From contig PBCC01000072.1 of assembly GCA_002716825.1 (NCBI GenBank), positions 1 to 37,912 on the forward strand: a DNA stretch of 37,912 bases, written 5' to 3'. The translations under genes and the position numbers were made by a program. Under the pieces are notes generated by a model. The model did not search any database and was not told where the DNA came from. It saw only the letters and a list, made by a program, of their open reading frames with translations. Positions 6,197-13,294 of this stretch are shown piece by piece. This DNA comes from Halobacteriovorax sp. (GTDB lineage: Bacteria; Bdellovibrionota; Bacteriovoracia; Bacteriovoracales; Bacteriovoracaceae). Each line of letters starts with the position of its first letter. Position 1 is the first letter of the stretch.

Positions 6197-7103
6197 CCTT
6201 CACCTCTATACTCTTGCGGTTAGCACGATTGATAGAAATAGTAATTAACTTCCCATCAATAAGTTTTGCATCACCAGGAACAAGTCCCTTCAGCTTTTTT
6301 TCTGCTGCCCAATGAGAAGCAGCACTGTTGTATGTATCAACGTACTCTCTTTCTAGTTCAGCAAACTCCGGATACCAATTGGTGTCCTTCATCTCTTGGA
6401 CATTGTACGTACGTTTCTCAGCATGAAGAACAGGAACTACTTTGGGATCTGTGTCCCAATCAGCTAATGGTTCTTTATTCTGAATTGCATCATACATCTG
6501 CTGCAAGCGATTCAGCATTACCGCTGCATCTTCTATATGATGATCAAGCGCAATGTTGTGTATCTGCCACTCACGATTGCCATAGAACACACTGACTTCA
6601 CAGGTGCGTACTTCAGCAATCATCATGTAGAGCAAGCACTGCCATAAGTTACGTTTAACAACAGCTTCCGGTGGATTCCATTTTGACAAAGCACCAGTAT
6701 GCTTTGCTTCAAAAATAGAAACAGGTTTGTTATCATGTAGGATGACACCATCGAAGTGTCCCACAATCCAGGGATATTCTGGATGACGTACACCAACCTG
6801 CCCTTGCCTTATATCGACCAGTCGGTCTTGAGGAAAGATTTCTGTGTCTTCATACATTGGAAGATGTCTAACAGCACCTTCATAATCGTTAATATTACGA
6901 ACAAGTTTGACACCTGCAGCTAGGTTGGCATTCTCCTTGTACCAACGACAGTTCAGTTCTTCGGTAACAATACCAATTTGTACTGGGAGAACTCTGCTTA
7001 GATCTTCGCGTTCTGCATGACCTATCTTTTCTTCGAAGACAGTCATAGCATCGTTGTTCATGATGCGATTCGCATCTGAACCACCTAACATAATTTCATT
7101 CAT
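6186..7103 (-). CDS. YqaJ-type (lambda exonuclease-like) recombination exonuclease
   Basis: 305 residues. Visible motifs: the N-terminal GGSDANRI (7-14) typical of YqaJ proteins, a conserved Glu region QIGIVTEELN (42-51), catalytic Asp118 in GHFDGVI, and E132-x-K134 in IFEAKH; together these form the PD-(D/E)xK centre. RNLWQCLLYMMIAEV (149-163) gives the family's conserved Gln helix. It would resect 5' strands of double-stranded ends for the annealing protein encoded immediately downstream, overlapping by 11 bases. Length and order match exonuclease-annealase-SSB operons of other phages. Confidence 0.9.
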   Translation of the reverse strand: MNEIMLGGSDANRIMNNDAMTVFEEKIGHAEREDLSRVLPVQIGIVTEELNCRWYKENANLAAGVKLVRNINDYEGAVRHLPMYEDTEIFPQDRLVDIRQGQVGVRHPEYPWIVGHFDGVILHDNKPVSIFEAKHTGALSKWNPPEAVVKRNLWQCLLYMMIAEVRTCEVSVFYGNREWQIHNIALDHHIEDAAVMLNRLQQMYDAIQNKEPLADWDTDPKVVPVLHAEKRTYNVQEMKDTNWYPEFAELEREYVDTYNSAASHWAAEKKLKGLVPGDAKLIDGKLITISINRANRKSIEVKDGN

Positions 7104-7123
7104 AATGCCTCCTTCAAAGCATA

Positions 7124-7606
7124 TTAATGGAAATGTTTTGGATCAGCGATATGAGGTGTAGCATGAGTAGGAATTTTGGATGCTCCTACTGTTACTCCTC
7201 TTCCCTTTAACTCTTTTCGCACTGCATGTTTGAAAAGTGATAGCGCAGCTATTTTATCGGATGCTCGGGAAACCCAGTCTGAGGGGACCGGTCTGGTTTT
7301 AGGCAATTCCTTGCAGACTTTCGTAGTGAGTTCTTTGATGTAACACTGCGGAATATCCTGTAACAGTTCATAAAAGACCTGGAGAGCAGCCTGACTAGGA
7401 GCCCTAGCTCCCATAACTTCAAAGACAGTCCGGACACTCTCCACAATTTCATCGGTAGTAACCTTCTTGTCTAACAGTGCATCAATCTTGGGGAGGATTT
7501 GTAACAAATTATCAGTGCTAACACTATTCACTTGTCTCAGACTCACACTCCCCCGATCGTAATGCTTTGGCAGCATCAAGGTACGGATCGATTCTGGGAT
7601 CATCAT
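7124..7606 (-). CDS. Hypothetical helical protein of replication region
   Basis: The start is uncertain. ATG 7606/7603 follows a purine-rich GGAAGGAAGGGA; ATG 7576 and GTG 7531 are alternatives, the last overlapping the upstream stop. The well-supported part runs from VSTDNLLQILPKIDALLDKK to the end: an all-helical region with VFEVMGARAPSQAALQVFYE and a basic, probably disordered C terminus (GRGVTVGASKIPTHATPHI). Position between the replication-type protein (7524-8000) and the YqaJ exonuclease suggests a role in DNA replication or recombination, perhaps as an accessory or loader protein. No family recognised. Confidence 0.5.
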   Translation of the reverse strand: MMIPESIRTLMLPKHYDRGSVSLRQVNSVSTDNLLQILPKIDALLDKKVTTDEIVESVRTVFEVMGARAPSQAALQVFYELLQDIPQCYIKELTTKVCKELPKTRPVPSDWVSRASDKIAALSLFKHAVRKELKGRGVTVGASKIPTHATPHIADPKHFH

Positions 7607-8000
7607 TCCCTTCCTTCCTATTGGGATCTCGACGATCTGTCTGAGCTCGTGCACACCAGCTTTTCCAGGCTTCACGCCAATTGGTTCGAAGTTTATCCCT
7701 ATAGTAATCACGAAACAACAGGACTTGCTGTTCGATATTGACAGTAGGAAATGCCTGATTTGCAAACTTTATTTGCTCTTCATCAGGACAGTTTGGAGGT
7801 AACGGAGTATCGCCGCTGCGCCCGTGTGCGTCAGCAGGGCTTAATGCTTCTGGGTCAGTACTAGCTTTCGTAAGTAGAGGATCTATCACGATTTTACATT
7901 CCTCACCTGTTAGAGATAAGGAAACACGGGCGTTATAAGTATAAGGATTAACGCTTAATTTTACGGGATCGACGTTTTTTAAATCCCAAATGAAAATCAT
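7524..8000 (-). CDS. Replication-initiator-like protein (C-terminal DnaT/O-type motif)
   Basis: 158 residues. After a short N-terminal domain (MIFIWDLKNVDPVKLSVNP...) and a Pro/Asp-rich linker, residues 97-121 read QQVLLFRDYYRDKLRTNW and EAWKSWCARA. The pattern 'F.dyy......nW..aW..W.r.A' is typical of the C-terminal helix of phage replication proteins that bind DNA or load the host helicase. The tail is acidic and Ser-rich. Its start lies 53 bases inside the nuclease gene at 7948-8316. Since no helicase or polymerase is visible, recruiting the host replisome is a reasonable inference. Confidence 0.55.
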   Translation of the reverse strand: MIFIWDLKNVDPVKLSVNPYTYNARVSLSLTGEECKIVIDPLLTKASTDPEALSPADAHGRSGDTPLPPNCPDEEQIKFANQAFPTVNIEQQVLLFRDYYRDKLRTNWREAWKSWCARAQTDRRDPNRKEGNDDPRIDPYLDAAKALRSGECESETSE

Positions 8001-8316
8001 TGCCCACCAACCTTACTATTCGTAATGGTTTGTTATAAAGAGCTTCAAAAAGCTTCTTTTTCAGACGGAAAACAGTTGTTACATGTCCCTTGAAATCTTC
8101 AACAATTTCAACTCCATCCTCGATGTAGACAAAATCTGCTACATAAGCAGTGATAAGATCATCTCCTATTTTTAATGGATAGGCGACTTGTCGTCGTAAA
8201 TTTTTGATCAGACCTTTCTTGGCAGATCTTTTGAGATGAATCCATCGTTTCGATTCGCCTTTACTATCAAAGACGATTCCATCCACTTCAGTGCGTATCG
8301 CCTTGTATTTGCTCAT
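7948..8316 (-). CDS. DUF1064 phage nuclease-like protein
   Basis: 122 residues from ATG 8316, chosen because it overlaps the repressor stop by ATGA; a longer frame upstream is the shadow of the repressor gene. It matches the DUF1064 pattern: KYKAIRTEVDGIVFDSKGE (early), ADFVYIEDG in the middle, then IVEDFKGH and the Lys/Arg-rich FRLKKKLFEALYNKPLRI. The acidic E (in SKGES), D (ADF) and EDxK (VEDFKG) set fits a PD-(D/E)xK endonuclease fold, and the family is suspected to resolve recombination or replication junctions. Very basic C terminus (KKRRSRKIKR). Confidence 0.75.
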   Translation of the reverse strand: MSKYKAIRTEVDGIVFDSKGESKRWIHLKRSAKKGLIKNLRRQVAYPLKIGDDLITAYVADFVYIEDGVEIVEDFKGHVTTVFRLKKKLFEALYNKPLRIVRLVGNDFHLGFKKRRSRKIKR

Positions 8317-8537
8317 TTTTCTTGTACCACTATTTCTAGGCCAAGAGCATCTGCAAAGCACCAGAACATAAACATTGAAGGAGTCCTGGTACCACACTCA
8401 CATTTTGCGACATAACCGTCAGCACAGCCTACAATACGATCAAGCTCTGCTTGAGGAATACCAAGCTTCCGGCGGCGGCGCGCCACCATCTTCAACAGAT
8501 CCTTGTATCCGGCTTCCGTATGTACTGATCTACTCAA
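8313..8537 (-). CDS. XRE/Cro-type helix-turn-helix regulator
   Basis: 74 residues, probably from TTG 8537 with GGTGAG just upstream; the first in-frame ATG (8489) would remove helix 1. The HTH is clear: LLKMVARRRRKLGIPQAELD, IVGCADGYVAKCECGTRTPS, FADALGLEIVV. Small proteins of this type control early genes in phages. It heads the operon running into the nuclease, replication and recombination genes and is coupled to the first of them by ATGA. A dyad-rich AT segment immediately upstream is a likely operator, so autoregulation is probable. Confidence 0.8.
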   Translation of the reverse strand: MSRSVHTEAGYKDLLKMVARRRRKLGIPQAELDRIVGCADGYVAKCECGTRTPSMFMFWCFADALGLEIVVQEK

Positions 8538-8605
8538 ATCTCACCCAACTACTGAATATACTTAGATATATTTAAGTATGCCTAGCAGTTGAGCAAGGTT
8601 GAGTA
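8531..8605 (-). promoter_or_regulatory. Dyad-rich operator/promoter candidate upstream of XRE gene
   Basis: Two nested inverted repeats. The outer arms are TACTCAA (8531-8537) and TTGAGTA (8599-8605), with related CCAACT and AGTTGAG segments inside. The inner arms are ATACTTA (8558-8564) and TAAGTAT (8573-8579) around an AT-rich core. On the minus strand a TTGCTC hexamer followed about 16 bases later by TAAATA could be a promoter embedded in the inner dyad. The segment separates the ParB-like gene end (8616) from the regulator and is the natural place for the regulator to bind. Confidence 0.45.
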
Positions 8606-8615
8606 AATACAGGAA

Positions 8616-10244
8616 CTACGCAGGTATGTGATCGTCGAGTTCTTCCTCGACTGTCCCTCTCTTCGTCTTAAATTCGAATTGAGGAGGACACCAAGTGAGT
8701 TTTTTGCTCGTGTGAGCAAATGCTGCGCGAATTATACCAATCAACTCTTTCTTGGTCTTGTAGGTACCTGACAGCTTGAACTCATCATAAAGCTTTTTAA
8801 GCTCTAATGTAGTCATAAGCTTTAGGATCTGTTCCGTAGGAATGAAATGCTTCGCTAAACGAATTTTATAATGTTTAGCCAGTACGTCTATAGCACTAAA
8901 GAACGAACCGTCATCAAATATTGAACCCACTACCTTGTGCATAAACATCTCAGGTAGTTTTGGATCTTTGATTACTTTCAGAAAGTCTGAGTTTTGATGA
9001 AACATAGGGATTGTAACACCTGCAGTTTTACTCTGAAAATAACGATCCTTGATCTTTTCTTTCCATGCGTGTGGTTCACGACCCATGTTAATGCCTGCAA
9101 GATCGCAAACTATCGCAGCCATAACAGCACGATAGCCTTTGTCCTTGAGCATATAATGACGTACAAGATCAGTACGATGAGCGGCGAATGCGCTAACAGC
9201 AGTAGGGCCGAAAGTAAATGCTTCCGTACTTCCGTTGCTGTTAAGATCCTTAGCCTTTGTCTTCGGGCTCCTCAAAGTAGCAGGAAATACCCATCGAACT
9301 CTTGCTAGATCTTCGGCTATACAAACAATACCTATTTCAATATTAGGATTGTCTGCACGATATTTCCTGAATGCTTTTGTTCTGAGAAAACGTAGGGCAT
9401 GAGCAGGGTTCATCGGAGATTCGTGATGTACACTATCAACTCTGTCTGTCCGGTATGTATTCCAGAACTTGTCTTGACTCGAGATGATATGGCAGAAATC
9501 ACACTTGGGATGATCTGCAAGCTTTGCTCTCCATCCCTCCAGGGCTACTTCCTGTAAAGTGCGAGCTTGCTCTTGATCGTTAAAGACCAGGAGATCTGGT
9601 TCATTACTAAACAGATCTGAAGTAGATTCACCTTCATAGGAATCTAATTCGAACACAACATTTTTACTGTTCAGTTGTGTCTTGTCTTGAACAGCACGCA
9701 GTACCATCCAAGCACCACGATCCCAATCCATTGTTTTGTCTCGGGCAATTTCAAGCTGCTGCTGATGGCTCAATTTAGTTAAGCTTTCAGCCACGTTGAA
9801 TGATACTTTCCAGCGTATCAGCTTTTCTTTGATGACAGTATGCAACGCTGTTAAAGCACGACGTTGCCGTACAAAAGTGACAGTCTTTCCGAATACTCCA
9901 GCAATGTAGCCATCTGAATGACCGGATAATCCAGCAAATGCTTCGGCATACTCAAAGTCATTCAAATTTTTTCTGGAATTGTTCTCGATTAATGAAATCA
10001 GATCTGCATCTTCATCGCCCATTAAACGACAGGGCACTGATTGAAGTTCAGCTTTCTTTGCAGCAGCATAACGTCTATGTCCTGCAACGATTTCATATCC
10101 CTTACCGTTCTGTTTAACGGTTATAGGATTGATAATACCGACTTCCCTAATTGAGTTAATCAGGGCTTGGTCAAGATTTAATTTCTTCCGAACATTCTTG
10201 CCCGGAAACACTTCTTCCACGGCAACAACAATATCTTGAAACAT
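8616..10244 (-). CDS. Large ParB/RepB-like DNA-binding protein
   Basis: 542 residues, start supported by AAGGAAGG before ATG. Residues 1-95 are the ParB N-terminal domain: VFPGKNVRKKLNLDQALINS, VGIINPITVK, the CTP-binding GHRRYAAAKKAEL box (55-67) and ENNSRKNLNDFEYAEAF (87-103). A KorB-like HTH follows (GYIAGVFGKTVTFVRQRRAL). The long C terminus resembles plasmid ParB/RepB-family proteins and contains a CDFC pair near residue 248. No ParA is encoded nearby, so it may act as a CTP-switch repressor/organiser rather than in partition, or the partner lies outside the window. It has its own leader, separated from upstream genes by a terminator. Confidence 0.8.
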   Translation of the reverse strand: MFQDIVVAVEEVFPGKNVRKKLNLDQALINSIREVGIINPITVKQNGKGYEIVAGHRRYAAAKKAELQSVPCRLMGDEDADLISLIENNSRKNLNDFEYAEAFAGLSGHSDGYIAGVFGKTVTFVRQRRALTALHTVIKEKLIRWKVSFNVAESLTKLSHQQQLEIARDKTMDWDRGAWMVLRAVQDKTQLNSKNVVFELDSYEGESTSDLFSNEPDLLVFNDQEQARTLQEVALEGWRAKLADHPKCDFCHIISSQDKFWNTYRTDRVDSVHHESPMNPAHALRFLRTKAFRKYRADNPNIEIGIVCIAEDLARVRWVFPATLRSPKTKAKDLNSNGSTEAFTFGPTAVSAFAAHRTDLVRHYMLKDKGYRAVMAAIVCDLAGINMGREPHAWKEKIKDRYFQSKTAGVTIPMFHQNSDFLKVIKDPKLPEMFMHKVVGSIFDDGSFFSAIDVLAKHYKIRLAKHFIPTEQILKLMTTLELKKLYDEFKLSGTYKTKKELIGIIRAAFAHTSKKLTWCPPQFEFKTKRGTVEEELDDHIPA

Positions 10245-10260
10245 AAGCCTTCCTTTAAAT

Positions 10261-10321
10261 GATTCAGATTACGAGCCTTACTGAATCGGAATGGTAGGTG
10301 CTTTGAAAGCATAGGAAGCAC
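10261..10321 (-). promoter_or_regulatory. Two inverted repeats in leader of ParB-like gene
   Basis: GATTCAG (10261-10267) and CTGAATC (10281-10287) form a perfect 7-base dyad with a 13-base spacer. GTGCTT (10298-10303) and AAGCAC (10316-10321) form a second. Both lie 17-77 bases upstream of the ParB-like start on its coding strand. They could be binding sites for that protein (parS-like or operator) or leader hairpins. The stretch 10245-10509 otherwise holds no convincing gene, only these and the two hairpins listed separately. Confidence 0.4.
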
Positions 10322-10377
10322 ATCAGCGTGGGGGAGGAGCTCAAGCCACCCAAACGCAATATATCTCGCACCATATT

Positions 10378-10409
10378 AAAAAGGTGGAAGCATCTCGACC
10401 ATGCTTCCA
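10378..10409 (-). terminator. Intrinsic terminator, minus strand
   Basis: Read on the minus strand, TGGAAGCAT (10409-10401) pairs perfectly with ATGCTTCCA (10393-10385) across a 7-base loop, followed by CC and a TTTTTAA run (10382 downward). Nine perfect pairs plus a U tract is a good rho-independent terminator. It would end transcripts from the 10510-14084 genes and isolate the ParB-like gene. Confidence 0.7.
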
Positions 10410-10482
10410 TTAATGAAGGAGCGTAATTATCAGCAACATCTGAGAAGGAGCAAACACATGTCACTGGGAAGTCGAGTCCTTC

Positions 10483-10512
10483 TAGCCAACGCAGGGAGGT
10501 CCACGTTGGCTA
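10483..10512 (-). promoter_or_regulatory. 9-bp hairpin at stop codon of 10510 gene
   Basis: TAGCCAACG (10483-10491) and CGTTGGCTA (10504-10512) are perfect complements around a 12-base loop that contains GGGAGG on the plus strand (CCTCCC on the minus). The arm includes the minus-strand TAG stop codon. There is no U tract after it, so an mRNA 3'-end stabiliser or processing hairpin is more likely than a terminator. Confidence 0.45.
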
Positions 10513-10797
10513 TGCAGCCTCTTCCTTCTCCGCAGCAAGAGCAACTTTTTCTTCCAGTTCTTTTGCTGTCAGATAAACATCTGTTCTTTCAGAGATCTCA
10601 TTCTCTGTAATCTCACTGATTACATAGAATGAAGGAGTGCGTCTTACTTCAATGATCTGTTGTTCGATCGGATCATTGTACTCATAATCACCGTAACGCT
10701 TTTCATCATAACATTTCAGCGAAGCGGCTTCCTCCAGACTGGAAACAGTAATGAACTGTGTTCCGCTGGGTAGTCTAATTAACAATCTACCAGACAT
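10510..10797 (-). CDS. Hypothetical early protein
   Basis: 95 residues from ATG 10797, chosen because AAGGAGG lies 8 bases upstream; a longer frame would overlap the upstream gene. The N-terminal part is beta-rich (MSGRLLIRLPSGTQFITVSS), the middle is EVRRTPSFYVISEIT, and the C terminus is an acidic helix (LTAKELEEKVALAAEKEEA). No known family recognised. It is the last gene before the terminator at 10378-10409 and follows a small membrane protein by one base. Confidence 0.6.
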   Translation of the reverse strand: MSGRLLIRLPSGTQFITVSSLEEAASLKCYDEKRYGDYEYNDPIEQQIIEVRRTPSFYVISEITENEISERTDVYLTAKELEEKVALAAEKEEAA

Positions 10798-10798
10798 C

Positions 10799-11023
10799 TT
10801 AATTGCCTCCTTGACTCGAATTAGAGTCAAATTGTTTTGTAAGAACCCAAGCAGTTACACCAACTGCCACTAATATAATAAATGGTGTTGCAATAACTGC
10901 CATTATTGCTGTTACAGGCCAAGCGATTGCGACTATAAGACAGATGCCTGCTGTAGTCATCAGGGCTTTCCGTACTTTCCGCCCAAGCTTTGCCTTAAAA
11001 TCTTGAATGCTTTCCTTCTGCAT
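10799..11023 (-). CDS. Small two-TM membrane protein
   Basis: From ATG 11023 (GGGAG 7 bases upstream) the product is about 74 residues; ATG 11038 would add five. A basic amphipathic start (QDFKAKLGRKVRKAL) precedes two hydrophobic segments, TTAGICLIVAIAWPVTAIMA and VIATPFIILVAVGVTAWVL, with a polar tail. It resembles small early phage inner-membrane proteins of unknown role; superinfection exclusion or host-takeover are possibilities only. Confidence 0.6.
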   Translation of the reverse strand: MQKESIQDFKAKLGRKVRKALMTTAGICLIVAIAWPVTAIMAVIATPFIILVAVGVTAWVLTKQFDSNSSQGGN

Positions 11024-11065
11024 CGTGATCTCCCACATCAGGGCTTCCGCCGGTGTGAAGAATAA

Positions 11066-11107
11066 CGTCGTCGCCTCTCATACCTGTTAAGGCATGAGAT
11101 GACGACG
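11066..11107 (-). promoter_or_regulatory. Long imperfect hairpin between ssb2 and membrane-protein gene
   Basis: CGTCGTC (11066-11072) pairs with GACGACG (11101-11107), then after a small bulge TCTCAT (11076-11081) pairs with ATGAGA (11094-11099) and CC with GG around a TGTTAA loop. About 15 pairs in all. Read on the minus strand it is followed by TTATTCTT, so it may act as a partial terminator below ssb2, or as an RNA-processing site. The gap 11039-11153 holds no gene. Confidence 0.5.
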
Positions 11108-11153
11108 ACAGCAATCCACTTAGCTGCGATTAACAGCCATCGAACCCTTGAGG

Positions 11154-11648
11154 TCAAAACGGTATGTCCTCAGAGCTTCCAGTCGTAGCGGTAACAGTTG
11201 CATTTGTTTTTGCTAATGCAACGTCCTCCGCAGTAACAACTGATCCCTCCTCCGGCATTGCGAATGGAGGTTCAGTGGCTCCACGAGGTTCAAGAACGGT
11301 GAGAACGGAGTGAGGACCAGACAGGACGATCTCGGTGGAATACTTAGTAATCCCATCCTGCTCATACTGTCGGGTACGGATCTCACCCTGTACCAGAACT
11401 TGCTTGCCCTTACAGAGCAGACCGCCCTGGAGAACACGGATTAAACCGGAGTTCCAGATTACAATTCGATGCCAGTCAGTCTTTTCAACTCTGGCACCAG
11501 TTTTATCCTTAAACCGGTAGTTGGTAGCAATAGACATGTTTGCCACCAGTTTACGATTGCCGTCTGCATCCGGATCGCCAACTTGCCGGATTTCAGGATT
11601 GGCACCAAGCCGTCCAACTAACGTCACGCTGTTATGTGAACCAGTCAT
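11154..11648 (-). CDS. Second single-stranded DNA-binding protein
   Basis: 164 residues from ATG 11648 with AAGGAGG 9 bases upstream (an upstream in-frame ATG at 11693 has no such site). OB-fold landmarks: SVTLVGRLGANPEIRQVG, MSIATNYRFKDKTG, KTDWHRIVIWN, KGKQVLVQGEIRTRQYEQDG and TEIVLSGPHSVL. A Pro/Ala/Thr linker ends in SSEDIPF, the usual acidic tip. It differs from the 5067-5474 SSB throughout, so this is not a recent duplication; it may serve replication while the other serves recombination, an inference only. GC-richer than its paralogue by eye. Confidence 0.9.
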   Translation of the reverse strand: MTGSHNSVTLVGRLGANPEIRQVGDPDADGNRKLVANMSIATNYRFKDKTGARVEKTDWHRIVIWNSGLIRVLQGGLLCKGKQVLVQGEIRTRQYEQDGITKYSTEIVLSGPHSVLTVLEPRGATEPPFAMPEEGSVVTAEDVALAKTNATVTATTGSSEDIPF

Positions 11649-11706
11649 TGTACGAAGCCTCCTTAGCTTCAGTTCATTGTTTACGTTAAACAAATACCAA
11701 AAGTCC

Positions 11707-11814
11707 CTACAACTTCCTCATCCTGTGAGCTGCAAAAAGAATAGCGCCTACCAAGATCATTATATCTAATGCGGCAAGAGCCATTCCCAGTTCTAGGGGG
11801 AGTGAAGGGGGCAT
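11707..11814 (-). CDS. 35-residue single-TM microprotein
   Basis: A short frame whose ATG overlaps the upstream stop (TAATG) and is preceded by AGGAGG within the end of that gene. The sequence has a polar start (MPPSLPLELG), a hydrophobic segment (MALAALDIMILVGAILFAA) and a basic tail (HRMRKL), that is one membrane helix in the N-out/C-in orientation. Such microproteins are common in phage early operons. Function unknown; the coupling and ribosome site are the main support. Confidence 0.45.
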   Translation of the reverse strand: MPPSLPLELGMALAALDIMILVGAILFAAHRMRKL

Positions 11815-11969
11815 TACACCCCCTCCTTCTTCTCACGCTCTACAGCAGCGAGAGCCTTGAGGAAAAAGCGATCTGCCTTTTCCTGATCTCCACTCGCTTC
11901 GAGCTTTGCAGCACGATCGAGCCACTTCTCAGAAACAGGGACATTCTCGTCGGTGTGCATAGTAATCAT
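11814..11969 (-). CDS. Small TPR-like helical protein
   Basis: About 51 residues from ATG 11969 (GGAGAAGG upstream); a longer frame to 12020 would run into the leader. The sequence KWLDRAAKLEASGDQEKADRF followed by FLKALAAVEREKKEGV looks like a single tetratricopeptide-like helix pair. Its stop is coupled to the membrane microprotein downstream. No function can be assigned. Confidence 0.5.
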   Translation of the reverse strand: MITMHTDENVPVSEKWLDRAAKLEASGDQEKADRFFLKALAAVEREKKEGV

Positions 11970-12049
11970 CACCCTTCTCCACCAATGTTTCGTTATATTT
12001 GTTTTAAGTCCCTTCCACATCAGGGCTGCTTCCGGCTGCCCCTCCGAAG

Positions 12050-12100
12050 AAAAAAAGGGAAGGCACCGGCACCGCCGAGGTACGAGGCGGTGCCGGCACC
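12050..12100 (-). terminator. Strong GC-rich terminator, minus strand
   Basis: CCGGCACCGCC (12066-12076) and GGCGGTGCCGG (12086-12096) form 11 perfect pairs with a 9-base loop, extendable to about 15 with G-U pairs. On the minus strand the stem is followed by TTCCC and a run of seven T (12056-12050). It lies 9 bases below the stop of the 12109 gene and would end the SLOG-gene transcript. Confidence 0.75.
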
Positions 12101-12108
12101 GTTGTTAG

Positions 12109-13242
12109 CTATGAGCTAGTAGGCTGCCACAGCTTGACGTTGTTTGACTGGGCTAGTTCTACCCAGTGACGCACTACATGCGACCCTCCAGGGAACAACA
12201 CAATCCCATGTGGGTTGGCACTTTTCAGCAGATCCCGATTCCGATTGAATCCGGCTGCTTTGTTCCAGGTCATCTCCGGTTGTCCGTTCTGCTTAAAGAT
12301 CGGCGTCCCATCTGGTTTCTGCGCCTGCTTGCGCTGAAAGTCAGGCTCGATTGCATGAACCTGTACTTTCTTTGCTTCGCACCACGCTCGGACTATGGAC
12401 TCTGCACCCTTGCGTTGGGTGCCGGTGTAGACAGTCATGGTCGGGAACTTAGCAAGTAATTCGTCCAGCCTGTCCCAGACGAACTGGTGATCCACTTCTT
12501 CCGCTGAACCAAAGACGATGTACCGTTTGGTCATCTCTGGGTCTGCGACGCTTGCTTCGTGTCCTGCCAGAATTGAATTGGCGGCTTTAGCAACCGCCAC
12601 CACCTCTGGGTTTTGCTCCTGTCGACGGGCCTGTGGCGCCCAGCCACCCCCGATGACTCGGGTATAGACGGCCTTCATTCCGTCGAGGATGTTCTCATAG
12701 AACGCAATTATCTCGGCTGATTGATTCAGCTTCTCAGAGGCTTTGTGCTCCTCGTCCTGTGATTCCTGCACAGATCGGGATAATTCGCTTTGTACGGGAA
12801 GTTCGTTGGTCACTCGTTTGAGTTCTGCAACCGCTAGCGACTGCCGCTCTTCTTCCCTTTGGATTCTCCAGTAGATGACTTGGCACTGAGCGGCCAAGAA
12901 ATCCTGAACCACAGGCAATTTTCCTGTGGACTGGAGAAGGTCTCCTGCAGCCAGTTCTAGGCCACGAACATAGTATCCCGATGTGGAGTCAGATGTTTCA
13001 GCAAACTTGATCTTCGCATCGGCAACATCGTCAGCATACTCGATAATGGTGTTAGTAAACCGACGGATCATCTCGCTGCTGGCCTTGCGATCTATGACTG
13101 AGCAGCGGGCCTTGCTCAATGTAGCTATCACTGGCGCTACTTCGTAATTTGCCATTTCAACGATCTTCTCGAGATCAGACTCGTTCGAAGCCATCCATTC
13201 GGCTACGTTAGCTTCGGTCTCTGCTTGTTCTGTAGTGTTCAT
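12109..13242 (-). CDS. SLOG/DUF2493-domain protein with long helical N-terminal region
   Basis: 377 residues from ATG 13242 (AGAAGG 9 bases upstream). Residues 1-230 are charged and mostly helical, with coiled-coil stretches (REEERQSLAVAELKRVTNEL). The C-terminal 140 residues form a Rossmann-like SLOG domain related to DUF2493/YspA: KRYIVFGSAEEVDHQFVWDR, YTGTQRKGAESIVRAW, GFNRNRDLLKSANPHGIVLF and PGGSHVVRHW. The glycine loop and 'RN..LL....d..v.FPGG' match the second SLOG protein just upstream. SLOG proteins bind nucleotide-derived ligands. What this one senses or does is not shown by the sequence. Confidence 0.7.
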   Translation of the reverse strand: MNTTEQAETEANVAEWMASNESDLEKIVEMANYEVAPVIATLSKARCSVIDRKASSEMIRRFTNTIIEYADDVADAKIKFAETSDSTSGYYVRGLELAAGDLLQSTGKLPVVQDFLAAQCQVIYWRIQREEERQSLAVAELKRVTNELPVQSELSRSVQESQDEEHKASEKLNQSAEIIAFYENILDGMKAVYTRVIGGGWAPQARRQEQNPEVVAVAKAANSILAGHEASVADPEMTKRYIVFGSAEEVDHQFVWDRLDELLAKFPTMTVYTGTQRKGAESIVRAWCEAKKVQVHAIEPDFQRKQAQKPDGTPIFKQNGQPEMTWNKAAGFNRNRDLLKSANPHGIVLFPGGSHVVRHWVELAQSNNVKLWQPTSS

Positions 13243-13294
13243 AACGTGCATCCTTCTAAGTAGTGGAATTGTTGGTTCTCAGTCCCTTCAAAAT

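Noticed and set aside
7607-7765. Longer N terminus for the gene ending at 7124
   Set aside because: This part lies entirely antiphase within the replication-type gene at 7524-8000 and is a shadow of it.
10458-10610. Plus-strand frame starting ATG 10458 behind AAGGAG
   Set aside because: It runs antisense through a minus-strand gene with a better ribosome site and gives a low-complexity product; treated as chance.
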